DNA from: Gnetum montanum
Taxonomy: Eukaryota; Streptophyta; Gnetopsida; Gnetales; Gnetaceae
Direction: 5' to 3'
Assembly (NCBI GenBank): GCA_015680685.1
Contig: MNCI01026473.1
Location: forward strand, 187,784-218,473
Length of the DNA stretch: 30,690 bases
Part shown: one piece after another, positions 9,623 to 19,946 of the stretch
Layout of the letters: each line of letters begins with the position of its first letter
How positions within the stretch are numbered: position 1 is the stretch's first letter
The notes under the pieces: generated by a model
The model's input: the letters and a program-made list of their open reading frames with translations, nothing else
Database searches by the model: none
Told to the model about the DNA's origin: nothing
Made by a program: the position numbers and the translations under genes

Positions 9623-11698
9623 TGAACATTTTCTGTTATTTCGCGTCTCTTATGCTGGTTAGTCAATGTCAAGTTTTCAGTTAAAAGGAATCTGTACAGT
9701 TCCCAATGTAAATCATTCACAAGATATCTCGCAAAATCAGCCTGTACAACATTTAAAATTATCTCTGGGCATGACGAAGAAGCCTGATGTGAATATGTGG
9801 ACATATAAGATGGAAAAAGAAGAAAGACCATTGGGTATCCTGAATTACCGAGGAAATGCTTATTCCCAGGGTTTTTAGCACCAACGTTACATCGTCAAGT
9901 ACTCTTGGTCTTCCTCTTCCACCCAGTTCAGTTCAATTCTGGTGGCAACAACCAACTCGGTCTCGGGGCCACGATCTGCAACAATAACCTTTACAGGATA
10001 CAGAATCCATGTCTCAAACGCAGATGCTAAATAGCTTTTCAGGATCAATTATTTTTCTTCCATCTGCTTGCACTGTGAAAATGTTCAACTCACTTTCCGC
10101 TTGAGAGTTTTTGACAATCGACCATAGGAAACCTGCAGAACAACAGTAGCAATTGCAATTATGATAACATTTGAAAATATAACTTCGTTGAAAGGAACCA
10201 GGGCAAGGTCACAAAAAACAGGCCCCAATACAAATGCCAATTTACCTGAAAGTTGTGATCCTTGAACGTTCTAAGAAGATCGCCCACCGGATCTTTGCAT
10301 GCAATTTCAACCAGAGTGTGGCCAGGGCTTAATGAATTGTCAAATTTTATAGAAATATTTTGGTGAAATGCTTCAATTTCGATACTGGGCGACCAAATCC
10401 GTTTCTGCCTTTGATGCCCAAATCCGTTTCTGCCTTTGATATCAAAGGCAGAAACGGATTTGGGCGACCAGCATCGAAATAAAATTTGAATGTCAGATGG
10501 TATCGCCTGAATCTTGACATCCATGTCTGATTCTGCTCCTAAAATGAGTTTCAAACGATCCGTGATCTCATTTTGCCTCTTCTTGGTATGCAGCAGCTCC
10601 CTGCGCCCAACAGTCCCTGCCATGTTCAGAAAATATGCATAACCTGCCCGAGAATCGCTACTTCCAACGTATTCGCAAAATTCTCAAGACTGGGCCAAAA
10701 TCTAATTGAAATCAATTCAAATACTACTTGCATTGAAAACAAATTCAAAATGCTCTGAAACAAACAGCGAAATAAATTCAAACTAACTCGGTATCCTCTC
10801 AAACAATCCTTGAAAATATCCTCTAAAACAATCGGGGAAATAAAATCAAAAACATAAAAAACAAGTCAAAAACATAAAAAACAGGACCCTCTGCAAGGAA
10901 CGGCGGTGAAAGAAATGCAAAAAAATTTAAAAGCCCTATCAAACGGGCCAAAGAAACCTTAAGAAAAAAAAAGTCAAGATCCTTTAAAACAAACGGCGAA
11001 AGAAATTCAAATTCCGTCCGCAGAGACGAAACAAAATTGACCAAACTAACCTCTTATCGGTAACGTAGAACATGCCAACCACTCTACCGTCGGGTGCGAT
11101 CAGCAGCTTCAATCTGGGCATGGTGAAAAGATTCACAACTTCTGCAGAATCATAAATCAGCTTAATCAGAGAAGCGGGCTTAAGAAACGAAACGAAACGA
11201 AAGAAGGAAAAGAAAATGCAGGTCAAAAGCTTCGAAAATACGAAACCGAATTCCACACAAACCGTGCAAAAGGAAATCGCAGTGTTTGGAGCACATTTGG
11301 ACACTGAAAATATTCGCAGGTTTGGGCTCGATGTACGTGAGAAAGAATATGTGTTGAGGATTGGGCAGGCAGGCTGCCACAAGATTGCGCTTGAGCTGAT
11401 GCCAGCGGATATGCAGCTTGGGACCAGGGCGGGGAACCACCCAGAAAACCTGATAACACCATTCCCATCCATTGACAGATCTGTATTCCACATCCAAATT
11501 CAAAATCCCAGACAGGAAAAGTATCCCAAATCCGAAACCCTAAAATTGCAGAAAAGAAACAAAATGCAATTCAACGAACAGAAACAGAACCAAAACCAAA
11601 CCTGCGCGAGCGACATCAAGGACGGCCTCGAGATTGATTCGGGCGTAGGCGCAGCTGAGGCCGATTTTCTGGGCACAATCTCTCTGCATCTGTTGCAT
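9523..11698 (-). pseudogene. ACR9-like: ACR9/ACR10-like ACT-domain repeat gene, unprocessed pseudogene
   Basis: Plant ACR9/ACR10 proteins carry several ACT domains, which usually bind amino acids, and are thought to act as amino-acid sensors. Inferred exons: 1 at 11602-11698 (DCAQKIGLSCAYARINLEAV); 2 at 11051-11480 (WCYQVFWVVPRPG, later PDGRVVGMFYVTDKR, perhaps two exons with an acceptor TTCTGCAG near 11133-11140); 3 at 10246-10600 (ELLHTKKRQNEITDRLK, NSLSPGHTLVEIACKD, LLRTFKDHNFQ); 4 at 9849-10132 (FTVQADGRKIIDPEK, ADRGPETELVV, GRGRPRVLDDVTLVLK); 5 from 9741 (LHWELYRFLL, ENVQKTLIG). Splice sites are GT/AG and phases fit (D at exons 1/2, R at 2/3). Damage: no usual N-terminus; a 1-bp loss near 11462 between DLSMDG and WCY; about three residues missing from the third ACT motif (DPVGDLLRTFKD); at least three frameshifts in exon 4. 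Retained introns exclude a processed copy. Confidence 0.85.
10376..10480. repeat. Nested inverted and direct repeat with perfect 50-bp palindrome in exon 3
   Basis: Bases 10416-10440 and 10441-10465 are exact reverse complements with no spacer, giving a perfect 50-bp palindrome. The 23 bases 10393-10415 repeat 10418-10440 directly. The 40-base arms 10376-10415 and 10441-10480 are reverse complements with only three mismatches. So one segment is present three times in the orientations forward, forward, reverse. It lies in the variable linker between ACT domains and keeps the reading frame, giving a near-repeat in the protein (RCWSPKSVSAF and KRIWSPSIE). Confidence 0.95.
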
Positions 11699-11829
11699 AT
11701 CCGTCTGTTTCGAAGTCCATAGAAAAACTTGGTGAATGGATGGTTGCCACCGGCCGGCTTTGAAGCTGTGTCCTTGGGAAGTGTAACCCACCTTGTTGGG
11801 TTTGTAAAAAGGTGGAGTTAACGATGGCA

Positions 11830-11834
11830 CCTTG
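11830..11834. other. Target-site duplication CCTTG, left copy
   Basis: CCTTG directly precedes the left LTR end (TGTAACAA) and is repeated exactly at 19147-19151 after the right LTR. Five bases is the usual duplication for LTR retrotransposons. It shows that the element entered about 130 bp upstream of the first plausible ATG of the ACR-like pseudogene. Confidence 0.9.
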
Positions 11835-12430
11835 TGTAACAACGTTACAACGTTGCCATGGACTTGTCGGGGCACCCCAAGGAATTCACTAAGATCTAAT
11901 GGATAAAGGAAGCAATTCAAAGGAGGGTGCCAGAAGCAACCCAGCTTGTTAATATATATATGGGAATGCACCTTAAGGAGAACAATTAACTTTGATCAAG
12001 GACGTTGTGAACAAGGACTTTGGAAACAAGTACACAAGCAACCTTGTAGACAACATTTCAGTACAAGCAACCTTGTAGACAACATTCTTAGAAGAGAATG
12101 ATGTATCTACCAGGGGCACCTCATCCCTAGACCCCTCACAATCTGGTACAAGGTTTGGCTTGGCACCACACCAAAACTATCCAATCTTGGTTGCCTGCAT
12201 ATCTATGACCACTACAAAATCAGGGCCATGTAGTTCTCCGAGTAAGGGTAATATAAAGAGAACTTAGAGAGAGTTGCAACACAAGGGTGTTTTGTTGTTG
12301 GCTTGGTACTGCTAAGCTAGGATGGGTTTTCTAACACTTGAGAGCCACCCAAGAACACCTCAAAGTGTTCCATGGCCCCCAAACCATGGGGACAACCTAG
12401 GAGAACCACTATCTTGAAACATCTCTCACA
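11835..12430 (-). repeat. 3' LTR of the LARD-like element
   Basis: It matches 18569-19146 along its length. On the element strand it begins TGTGAGAGATG and ends GTTACA. A TATATATATTAA-type promoter-like box lies at about 11951-11962 and is retained in the other LTR. A 49-bp block at 12365-12413 is identical to 19081-19129. This copy has a short internal duplication (GCAACCTTGTAGACAACATT twice, about 12038-12086) that the other lacks, which accounts for part of its extra length. Confidence 0.92.
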
Positions 12431-12444
12431 ATCCTCCCCCACAC
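12431..12444 (-). promoter_or_regulatory. Polypurine tract of the LARD-like element
   Basis: On the element strand GTGTGGGGGAGGAT lies directly against the 3' LTR start TGTGAGAG. This is where the primer for plus-strand cDNA is expected. The chromovirus has GCAAGGGAGGAT at the same place. Confidence 0.8.
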
Positions 12445-12996
12445 AAAAGAAGAAACATCCTCCGAGCGGAGCCTAGAATGACTTCGAGAGTATATTTTAA
12501 GTATGGGTTTGGAGCTCTGTCAACTTTGGGAAATCTGTCAACTTAATTGACGTGAAGGAAGGTACCAACACCTGATATGTTCTTCCATCCAAGGCCTTGC
12601 ATAAAATGTAAAGGGCACTTGGAGGAAACGCAAAAACTTTCCCTACTTTATGACAAATGGGAGAAGTTCAACCCAAAGGGCTAACATCTCTAAGGCGTCC
12701 CTTAGAGCCATCGCTTATTGGGTCTAGAAACTTATTTTCTTGCGTAGGCCCATACGTATGTAAGAAGATACTCTCTTCCACCCATAAATTTTTTTGATTT
12801 TTTTTCATCGATTTTTAGGGCGCACTAGGGCCACTACCCATGGTGATGAACTTGGGAACATAAAATCAGGAGGAAGAACATGCTTCAAAAGAGCAAGGAA
12901 CTCAAGCTTGCCAGAACTCCACGTTTTGCTTCTCACATTTGGACCCATGGGGTCTCATCGATGCAACCATCTAAGCACTGAATCACTACGTCTATA

Positions 12997-13051
12997 CTGT
13001 GCACATTTTTTTCCACATCACGTCTGTGCACATTTTTTTTCCACATCACAT
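12997..13051. repeat. Two-copy tandem duplication, 27-bp period
   Basis: CTGTGCACATTTTTTTCCAC and the seven following bases recur directly after themselves with one or two changes, including one extra T in the T run. It lies in the non-coding interior of the LARD-like element. Confidence 0.85.
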
Positions 13052-13130
13052 TTGTTCAGGCTGGTATGAAGGGAGTCAAGCATGTTTCCCCTTCAAAACA
13101 AGGTACAAGAGCATATCTTTTGAGCTTGAC

Positions 13131-13865
13131 TGATGAGTGGCGAGATACCCCTACACTCAACCATACGAATATGAGCATAGCACGCGCGATCCGGTCGAAC
13201 TCTGCAAACTAATTGCCTACACACCCATGGAACACTTAGGGTTAATCATTCGTTGTCTTCCCAGACTTACTTGTAGTTGTCACGGTGTATGGTTAAGTAA
13301 GTCCAAGGTATATGATTTTTATAGTTTTTATGTTTTATCTCCTATGCTATCAAGGTGAAGGGTTGAGAAGACTAATTACTAATTCTAACTAATGAACTAA
13401 GTCTAATCTAACCTAGCGTCAGCATTCGTTCCCACTTACCCTACACACCCTGAATCGATGCAACTGTGGCTACCAAACGCTAAACGTTGTTGGGATCACC
13501 ACGTGTAACGCACGTGATCGAAGTGGTCATACTAAGGCACTTAACTAGGAGAGAAGGGTTGAGAGAGAAAACAGTAAATAACAGGTAAGAAATAATAGTA
13601 ATAAAATCCTATTCCATGTGTTGTAGGGTTTATCCAAAAAGCTCGTCTTTATTGCCGTACACAAACTTGTGTTCAGGTATAATGTTTGCTCAAATAAAGA
13701 TCCGTTCACTTTAGGACTCCTACTATAGGCACATGGAAAATATTCTATCTCTGGAGTGATCAATCTGCCAAAGTTTCCCTACTGTCTAGCCTAGGATGAG
13801 GAAATAAGGGAGAGTCGCCTCTTATTTATAGATATGACGACGCACCGTGATATCGCGTCCCATCA
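13131..13865 (-). mobile_element. Family T solo LTR nested in the LARD-like element
   Basis: The stretch starts TGATGAGTGG and ends CATCA. It is flanked by TTGAC on the left (13126-13130) and CTGAC on the right (13866-13870), four of five bases alike, consistent with an aged 5-bp target duplication. Its first 200 bp match 1-200 inverted and the window's right end; its last 260 bp match 465-769. A TATA-like box (CTATAAATAAG, near 13821-13835) reads on the minus strand. No internal region or partner LTR lies nearby, so I infer recombination down to a solo LTR. Ends, and hence strand, are inferred. Confidence 0.55.
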
Positions 13866-15419
13866 CTGACCTTGCCGTCCATAGATGCACCAGCATCGCA
13901 ATCCTCATTTCATCATCCAACACCCATTTCCACAGCTAAAAGAGAAAATTCAAAATTTGTTTGGAAAACTTTTCTAAGAGGCTATCATAGCATACAAACC
14001 CAATTTGTCATCAACATCCTTTGGGATTGTCCAACATTAAGAACGCCTACTTGAATGCTAAAATAAGTGGAGGATATGTTGGGCAACCAACCCTAAGACA
14101 ATCCTGCATACACATGTCTCATGTCAATTGCTACCACATCATCCATTGCAACCATAATGTCCTGTTCATGGGAAAGGATCAATTGCATGTGCATCTTATA
14201 AGCTATCCTTCCCACTTCGAGATATGGGACAAGCATCATTTTCTAAACACTTGGTCCAGGAAAGCATGTAGAATCACCTTTGAGGGTGACCACAATCATG
14301 AATTCTCCAAGGAACATCTAGGTTCCTAGAATCTAATTTTTTTTGCCGTGTCAGGAACAACCACAACTCTCGATCAACATCTTTCATTGGATTTTTAGAC
14401 CTGAAGAAAAGATCCTCTTTGAAAGGTTTCTTCCATAGGCAAGCACAACAACCAAATTGCACCTTATCCATAACATGTGCCCAAGTAGTCCACATAGCCA
14501 ACACAATCATATTGTCAAACTGCTACCAGTTGAGGGAAGACATGGATTCATAGGTCTTACCCACGTTTGATTCCACCTTAAGAACAACTTGAGAAGTGAA
14601 AGAATCCATCCCTCAAAATTTTACCAAGAGGGATTTCTGTTTCATCCTGGGAGATCTGGGTTTTCATTTCATACATCCTAGTCCAACCCATTTACAATAA
14701 TTGTGGTGCACAAGGCTGCACCACTACCTATTACCATCTGGCCCAAACAACAAACGTGAGTCAACAAGAACATTTTGCCCATAGGAGGACTAGGTCCTCA
14801 AGACAGTTTTACAAAGAATGGGCTTCACCAACATCAACTACCAACTCAAAACAATACACGACTCATTCTTGAAGGGTTTACAATAAGGATTGTCTACCAA
14901 AGAACCACAACAAGGAAGTCCAACTAGAGCCCCAAAAGTTGAGAGAGAGTACATAAGATCATGCCTTGCTTACAAGAGAGGAGATATATACATTCAGGCT
15001 ATATCAACAACATGGCCTCACAAGGGAGATTCTATGAATTCCACCATGGTAGCAACATTTTGTCTTTGAAAACAAGCCCCAAGAGTTCACGAACATGGGA
15101 CCATTGCTAGGAACAAGTCCCAAACATCAATTGCTTCTAGATTCCATCTAGGGAACAACTGTATCCATACAACCTACATTATTATTTCAAGAACTGAAGA
15201 TATCCATCGGAATGAAGAAGGACCCTTCATAGGATTAGAGAATCATCAAGTAATATAGTGCTTAGCCATGCTATCCCACCAGAGAGGTTAGGACACTAAC
15301 ATAATTTAATAATACATTGGAGAAATGGGACAATACATTAGGAAGAGATGGTGTGATACATCAATGTACATAAGGAACAAAGTACACAGAGGAGATTGGG
15401 TGATACACCATAGCCTGCT
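13866..15419. other. LARD-like interior, no recognised genes
   Basis: Small open frames occur on both strands, the longest about 100 codons at 14021-14329 (+) and 78 at 14274-14510 (-). None resembles a retroelement or host protein known to me, and they overlap each other. I treat this as non-coding. Confidence 0.55.
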
Positions 15420-15590
15420 AGGCACAATAAGTCCCAAGTCATGAAATCACACCATAGTCCACAAAAGCACTAATAAGTCCCAAGCCATGAGAGTGCATCA
15501 TAGCCCTTAGAAGCACTAGAAGCAACCAATCACGAGAGCACACCATCATCCATGTAGCACTAAAAGCCCAATCATGAGAGCATAGGCTCA
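15420..15590. repeat. Degenerate tandem repeat, about 45-bp period, nearly four units
   Basis: Units follow the pattern AGCACtAaTAAGTCCCAAGC plus CATGAGAG, then CACCATAGTCC or a variant. They start at about 15420, 15464, 15509 and 15555. The last is truncated. It lies in the LARD-like interior. Confidence 0.65.
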
Positions 15591-16528
15591 AGTGTTTTCA
15601 AGCACATCCAAGTCCACTAGGCAAGGCCACCAAGAGAAGTCACAATTTCTGTAACTGTAACATCATTTATTCAAGGATGGACCACCATCCCAACATATGA
15701 AAAAATGCTCCATGATCACATCCAATCATGGAAGAGGGAGTCTAGGTGCTAATACCCAGAACTCAACTCTACTCCATAGCTAGACATAGCAACATCACCT
15801 TGACTTGAATTTTAGTTTGCCATTGCAATTCACATGGCCATCATAAACCACCCGCTATCAAGATCAAGCTCATCAAACCAATTTGTTTGAATTCCATGCT
15901 ACATGCCACCATCGATCACTTGTGGATAAGATTTCAATCTATCTAGAAACCCAAGAGGAAGTGTTTTCAAGACTTGTCCTATCTCAAGAATTTTCACCAA
16001 AGGACACATCATCATGGCATGCCAATATCACCAAGAACACAAGGCATTAGTTCAAGAGCACCTTGGGTAATGGCATGCCCTGGCTTGCTCATTACAACAC
16101 CATATCTCAACGAAGAGAATTTTCCATGGGGCTTTCAGTAGAATTACACATCAAGGCACAAAGGCCGCTTACAACATATCAAGGAGGTGCTTCAAGATTG
16201 AGCACTAGGAAAACACCATACATCAAGCTTGGCCTCGTCACAAAGTGTGGCATAGGCCTACAATAAGGAGACAAGTGACTCACATAGGGTAATAACATCT
16301 AGCACTTTTGTGTGCATAAACTATCAAAACTAAGTACATCACAAGGTTACATTACAATCTCACACACTTGAGATAGGAATACATTTAGTGAGCATAATAC
16401 ATGGCATTTGGAAATGCTACCTAGGCCTAGAAGGCTATAGGAAAAACTAGCCAAGCCCATCCTAAGCTAACAGGTTTAGGCCACTAGGAGCACACCAAGG
16501 CTACACCATGCTGTTCTGAGAAAACCCT

Positions 16529-16626
16529 GTCTCTACATGTACGTGAACATTTGTCACACTGCACTCACTGCACAACTGTCTCTCACGTACATGAACAACT
16601 GTAGCACTGAACCCACTACATGACTG
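16529..16626. repeat. Two-copy imperfect tandem repeat, about 49-bp period
   Basis: Two neighbouring units each start with TCTCTacacGTAC or a variant, run through GAACA and end ACTACATGACTG or CACTGCACAACTG. It belongs to the LARD-like interior. Confidence 0.55.
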
Positions 16627-18554
16627 CCATCGAATGAAAACGAATTGGGACATGAATGTAATGATCAAATAACAAAACACATCAACTAAGTATCCACCAC
16701 CTACCACTATGGGACCTCAAGGCATTGGCCACTATTGGGCCATTAGTATTCGACATGGCCAAGGATACCATTTTATGCCATTTGCTAACCCAATATTTGT
16801 AGGATCTAGGATGGATTGCCATCCTTTGTTAGTGGTCACCTAGCACTTAGAGGCAAACAAATCATGATGTACATGCTATTTCATCATAGCCAAGGCACAA
16901 ATAAATCCACAACCCAATGCTGAAATTGCCAGACTAAATAACTAATTCATAAAGGCCTCAAGAGCACACATCTTCCCCATAGACATAGTGCTCATAGAAT
17001 CAACTAAGGTCATCACTGGCCGCATCTTTGTACCTATGCTACTTGCAAGACCGAGACAACAACTCAGAAATAGAGAAGTTAGCAGGAACATGATCAGCAC
17101 ATCAACCTCATATACAATCATCAAGCATGATTATACAATAGAGAAATATCACTCTCACAACATCATAAGGAGTAAGATCTCAACAACACACATAGAGATC
17201 AGTCATGTAAAATATTAATGGATTAATTAGATACGCTCATACAAAAGAATTTATCATGAGGCACACCTAAAGAGAACTAGAACACTCTCAAAATTTCAAG
17301 ATTCACATACAACAAACATTCCCAACCATTGACATTGGTTCCCACTAGGATCAAAATCTCAACACATTCATAAGAGGCATGGGCAATAGAGAATTGTTAT
17401 CTCAACTCAGAAATAAGGAGGGAGACCAAGGTCTAGCCAACAATAGGTCTCAAGAAAGCTCCAATTCTCACTACGACAAGCAACATCAGGAAGGATGCAT
17501 TCATAAGAAAGACTCTCATCAAAAGAGGTAAGGTCTCAACAAGAACCAACAATAGGATGACCTGCACTAGAAGGTCTCCAAATCAAAATGCCAAATAAAA
17601 AGTCACCAATCAAAGGAGTGATGCCACAAAACCAAGGGCAAGACAACTAGCTCAAATAAGGAAGCACAACACATGAAAGGTTCGCAACAAGGGCAATCAT
17701 GCCCAAAGCACAAGAGGTTGTCAAAACAAGGACGAAAAAAATTTATCCTTGGGATGGCACAAATGGCCTTAAAATGCATCCTCAACAATCCCAACAACAA
17801 GTCATCACACTGCATGGAGCACAAGCCTTGTGTTATGAATAATAGACACAATGAAGGCGACATGCATGCATAATTTGAAAATGCAATCAAGAAGACATGC
17901 ATACACAACTAGACAAACATTCAGTTGCAAACAAAAATGTACAAAGTCTATCGAAAATGGTCTTAATCCACCTAGAACAAGGCTCACCAGGAGCACATGT
18001 TCAAAGGCCCCCCATCTTGAGGTACTTGGGAACCAACATGTCCCAATTTGTAATTCCCATACTCACTGTATCTAGGGTAAGTGGGAGTGCAAGGATACCG
18101 CATCCTACACAATTCAATCAATGCCATCTCGATACATGTCATCTGAGTGAAAACTGAAGTGAAGACTAGGTTTGATTCATCCTAGATGAATCACTGAAGA
18201 CTAAAGATGAGAGCTCCTTGAGCAACAATAATTTGTGAGTTGCTAATAGAACTCTCCTTTGCCATATCAAATAAAACCACAATTGGTCCAACCACAAGTA
18301 AACAATTGGAGGACAATACCACAACACAATCGTATACATCTTCAAGAAGAACAATATATATCAGTTTCTCACAACGTAACATCGGCTTCATAATGAAGAG
18401 CATAAAAAATCTTACCATAAGGAAACTCTTCAAAGAGCACATAAGGATATGATCCTAGATCACCTAGATATCAATCTAAAAGGACCATTAATAGAACATT
18501 GATGGTGTAACACAACCAAAGGGCACACACATATCGTAACATGATTACAAAAAT
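16627..18554. other. LARD-like interior, 5' part on the element strand, no recognised genes
   Basis: This is where gag would lie in a coding element read on the minus strand, directly after the PBS. The minus-strand frames seen (for example 17603-17908 and 18191-18442) are hydrophobic, short and overlap plus-strand frames. I find no capsid, zinc knuckle or protease motif. Confidence 0.55.
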
Positions 18555-18566
18555 GCTTTGATACCA
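18555..18566 (-). promoter_or_regulatory. Primer-binding site (initiator tRNA-Met type) of the LARD-like element
   Basis: On the minus strand TGGTATCAAAGC starts two bases after the 5' LTR end. It differs at one position from TGGTATCAGAGC, the complement of the 3' end of plant initiator tRNA-Met. It fixes the element's orientation. Confidence 0.88.
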
Positions 18567-18568
18567 TT

Positions 18569-19146
18569 TGTAACAATGTTGCCCTAACATTGTCTAGCAC
18601 CCCAAGAAATTCACTAAGATCCAATGGATTTGGGACAAAAGACCTGGGGAATATGCCTCTAACAAGTAAGCAACCTAAGGGAGGCTATGAGTAGCAACAT
18701 AGCTCCTTAATATATATATGGGAATGCACCTTAAGAAGAACGACTAACTTCGAACATGGACCTTGCAAATAAGTACATAAGCAACCCTGTAGACAACATC
18801 AATAGTAGAGAAATGATGCATCTACTAGGGGGCACCTCAACCCCAGACCCCTCATGATCTGGTACAAGGTTTAGCTTGGCACTACACCAAAACTATCTAG
18901 TCTTGGCTACCTACATATCTACAACCATTGCAAAATTAGGGCCATGTAGTTATCTGAGTGAGGGTAGTATGAAGAAAACTTAGAGAGAGTTGCAATAGGA
19001 GGATGTCCTATTGTTGGCTTGATACTACCAAGTTAAGATGGGTTTTCTAACACTTGAGAGCCATCTAAGGGTGCCTTACAGTGTTCCATGGCCCCCAAAC
19101 CATGGGGACAACCTAGGAGAACCACTATCCTGAGACATCTCTCACA
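18569..19146 (-). repeat. 5' LTR of the LARD-like element
   Basis: It is the partner of 11835-12430, reading TGTGAGAGATG to ATTGTTACA on the minus strand. The TATATATATTAA-type box is conserved at about 18708-18720. It is followed on the element strand by the PBS and bounded on the other side by the CCTTG duplication. Confidence 0.92.
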
Positions 19147-19151
19147 CCTTG
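19147..19151. other. Target-site duplication CCTTG, right copy
   Basis: This is an exact partner of 11830-11834. The 49 bp from 19152 to 19200 are therefore original sequence that once lay next to the ACR-like locus, before the two retroelements. Confidence 0.9.
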
Positions 19152-19200
19152 AGTATATTTACTTTGGTTAATTTCCATTAACGAAAAACATGGCTGGCTG

Positions 19201-19796
19201 TGTGAGAGAGGTAGTAAGGTTGATGGTGGCTTGTTACCTCATTCACTGTTTGGGGTTGTGGGGGCACCAAGAGTCCTTCGCTCCTAATTTCTTTGAAACC
19301 ATACTAGCATGGTAGTTCTATGCATTAGTAAGAGAAGGTCATGGCCTTCCTCATTATCCAACTCGGTAGGACTTTACCTAGGAGGGTTACGTAGTTCAAC
19401 TCTACATTGGGGTGTAAACTAGGTGTGTCATGGGATGTGCTATGGGACATTGTATGTGTTCCATGGGATGCGCTATGGGACAATATGTGTGTTCGTTAGA
19501 GTGTGACACCAACTACTAGCACATAGTGATTAATCTAGAGGAATTAGCTGGTAGTCCTTGTGGCATTCATGTGAGTGGAGCAAAGGAGTGCTATCTAGCT
19601 TTTATTAGCATTACGCTTTTGAATTTCTTGAAATACCACTTAGGTCACATGTTAACACCAAAATATTATTTGTTAACATGTGTTTCAAAACTATTGATAA
19701 CTAAGGCATATTCCTCTTGAATTTCATCCTAATTCTAAATCTACTTTGAGGGACTTTAGGGGTGTCAAACAATATGTTAGGGATAATGCTATTATA
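19201..19796 (+). repeat. 5' LTR of the chromovirus
   Basis: It starts TGTGAGAGAGGTAG and ends ATTATA just before the PBS. It matches 25478-25988, with long shared runs such as GAGTGCTATCTAGCTTTTAT and TTCTTGAAA...CCACTTAGGTCACATG. It has about 45 bp near its start (19216-19260) and a second GCTATGGGACA phrase that the 3' copy lacks. The final CA expected is TA here, probably by mutation. Confidence 0.9.
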
Positions 19797-19798
19797 GA

Positions 19799-19810
19799 TG
19801 GTACTAGAGC
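19799..19810 (+). promoter_or_regulatory. Primer-binding site of the chromovirus
   Basis: TGGTACTAGAGC lies two bases after the LTR. It is a decayed form of TGGTATCAGAGC (initiator tRNA-Met) with the central TC changed to CT. Confidence 0.8.
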
Positions 19811-19946
19811 TTTACATTATTTGTTAGTGAAACTTACTCAGTAAAGGGGTAGAGAGGATTTGTGGTCTGTGATGTTTCCATTTTCAACTTCTACTAGTCA
19901 CTTCTCCTTTGTTGATGACCTTGTGAAAGGTTCCCCTTTTGCTAAG

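Larger units (their letters stand above)
11835..19146 (-). mobile_element. Non-coding LTR retrotransposon (LARD-like), structurally complete
   Basis: Two LTRs of 596 and 578 bp in the same orientation are flanked by CCTTG on both sides. The PBS and polypurine tract place its transcription on the minus strand. The 6.1-kb interior shows no gag, protease, RT, RNase H or integrase that I can find on either strand, only small unrelated frames. This fits a large retrotransposon derivative (LARD) dependent on enzymes from a partner. The LTRs have diverged by roughly one base in five by eye, so the insertion is old. It contains a nested family T solo LTR at 13131-13865. The polypurine tract, both LTR ends and the PBS resemble those of the chromovirus at 19201-25988. 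Confidence 0.88.

Noticed and set aside
10984-11503. Several overlapping minus-strand frames as separate small genes
   Set aside because: They are pieces of one exon region (DLSMDG in one frame, WCYQVFW in another) split by a 1-bp loss, plus intron sequence with a pyrimidine tract.
11216-11722. A 168-codon plus-strand open frame
   Set aside because: It is antisense to exons 1 and 2 of the ACR9-like pseudogene, where splice sites and domain similarity support the minus strand. It has no similarity I recognise.
13872-18452. Numerous 60-100 codon frames in the LARD interior as genes, or a hidden pol
   Set aside because: I looked for RT, integrase, protease and zinc-knuckle motifs on both strands and found none. 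The frames overlap each other and share no composition bias.
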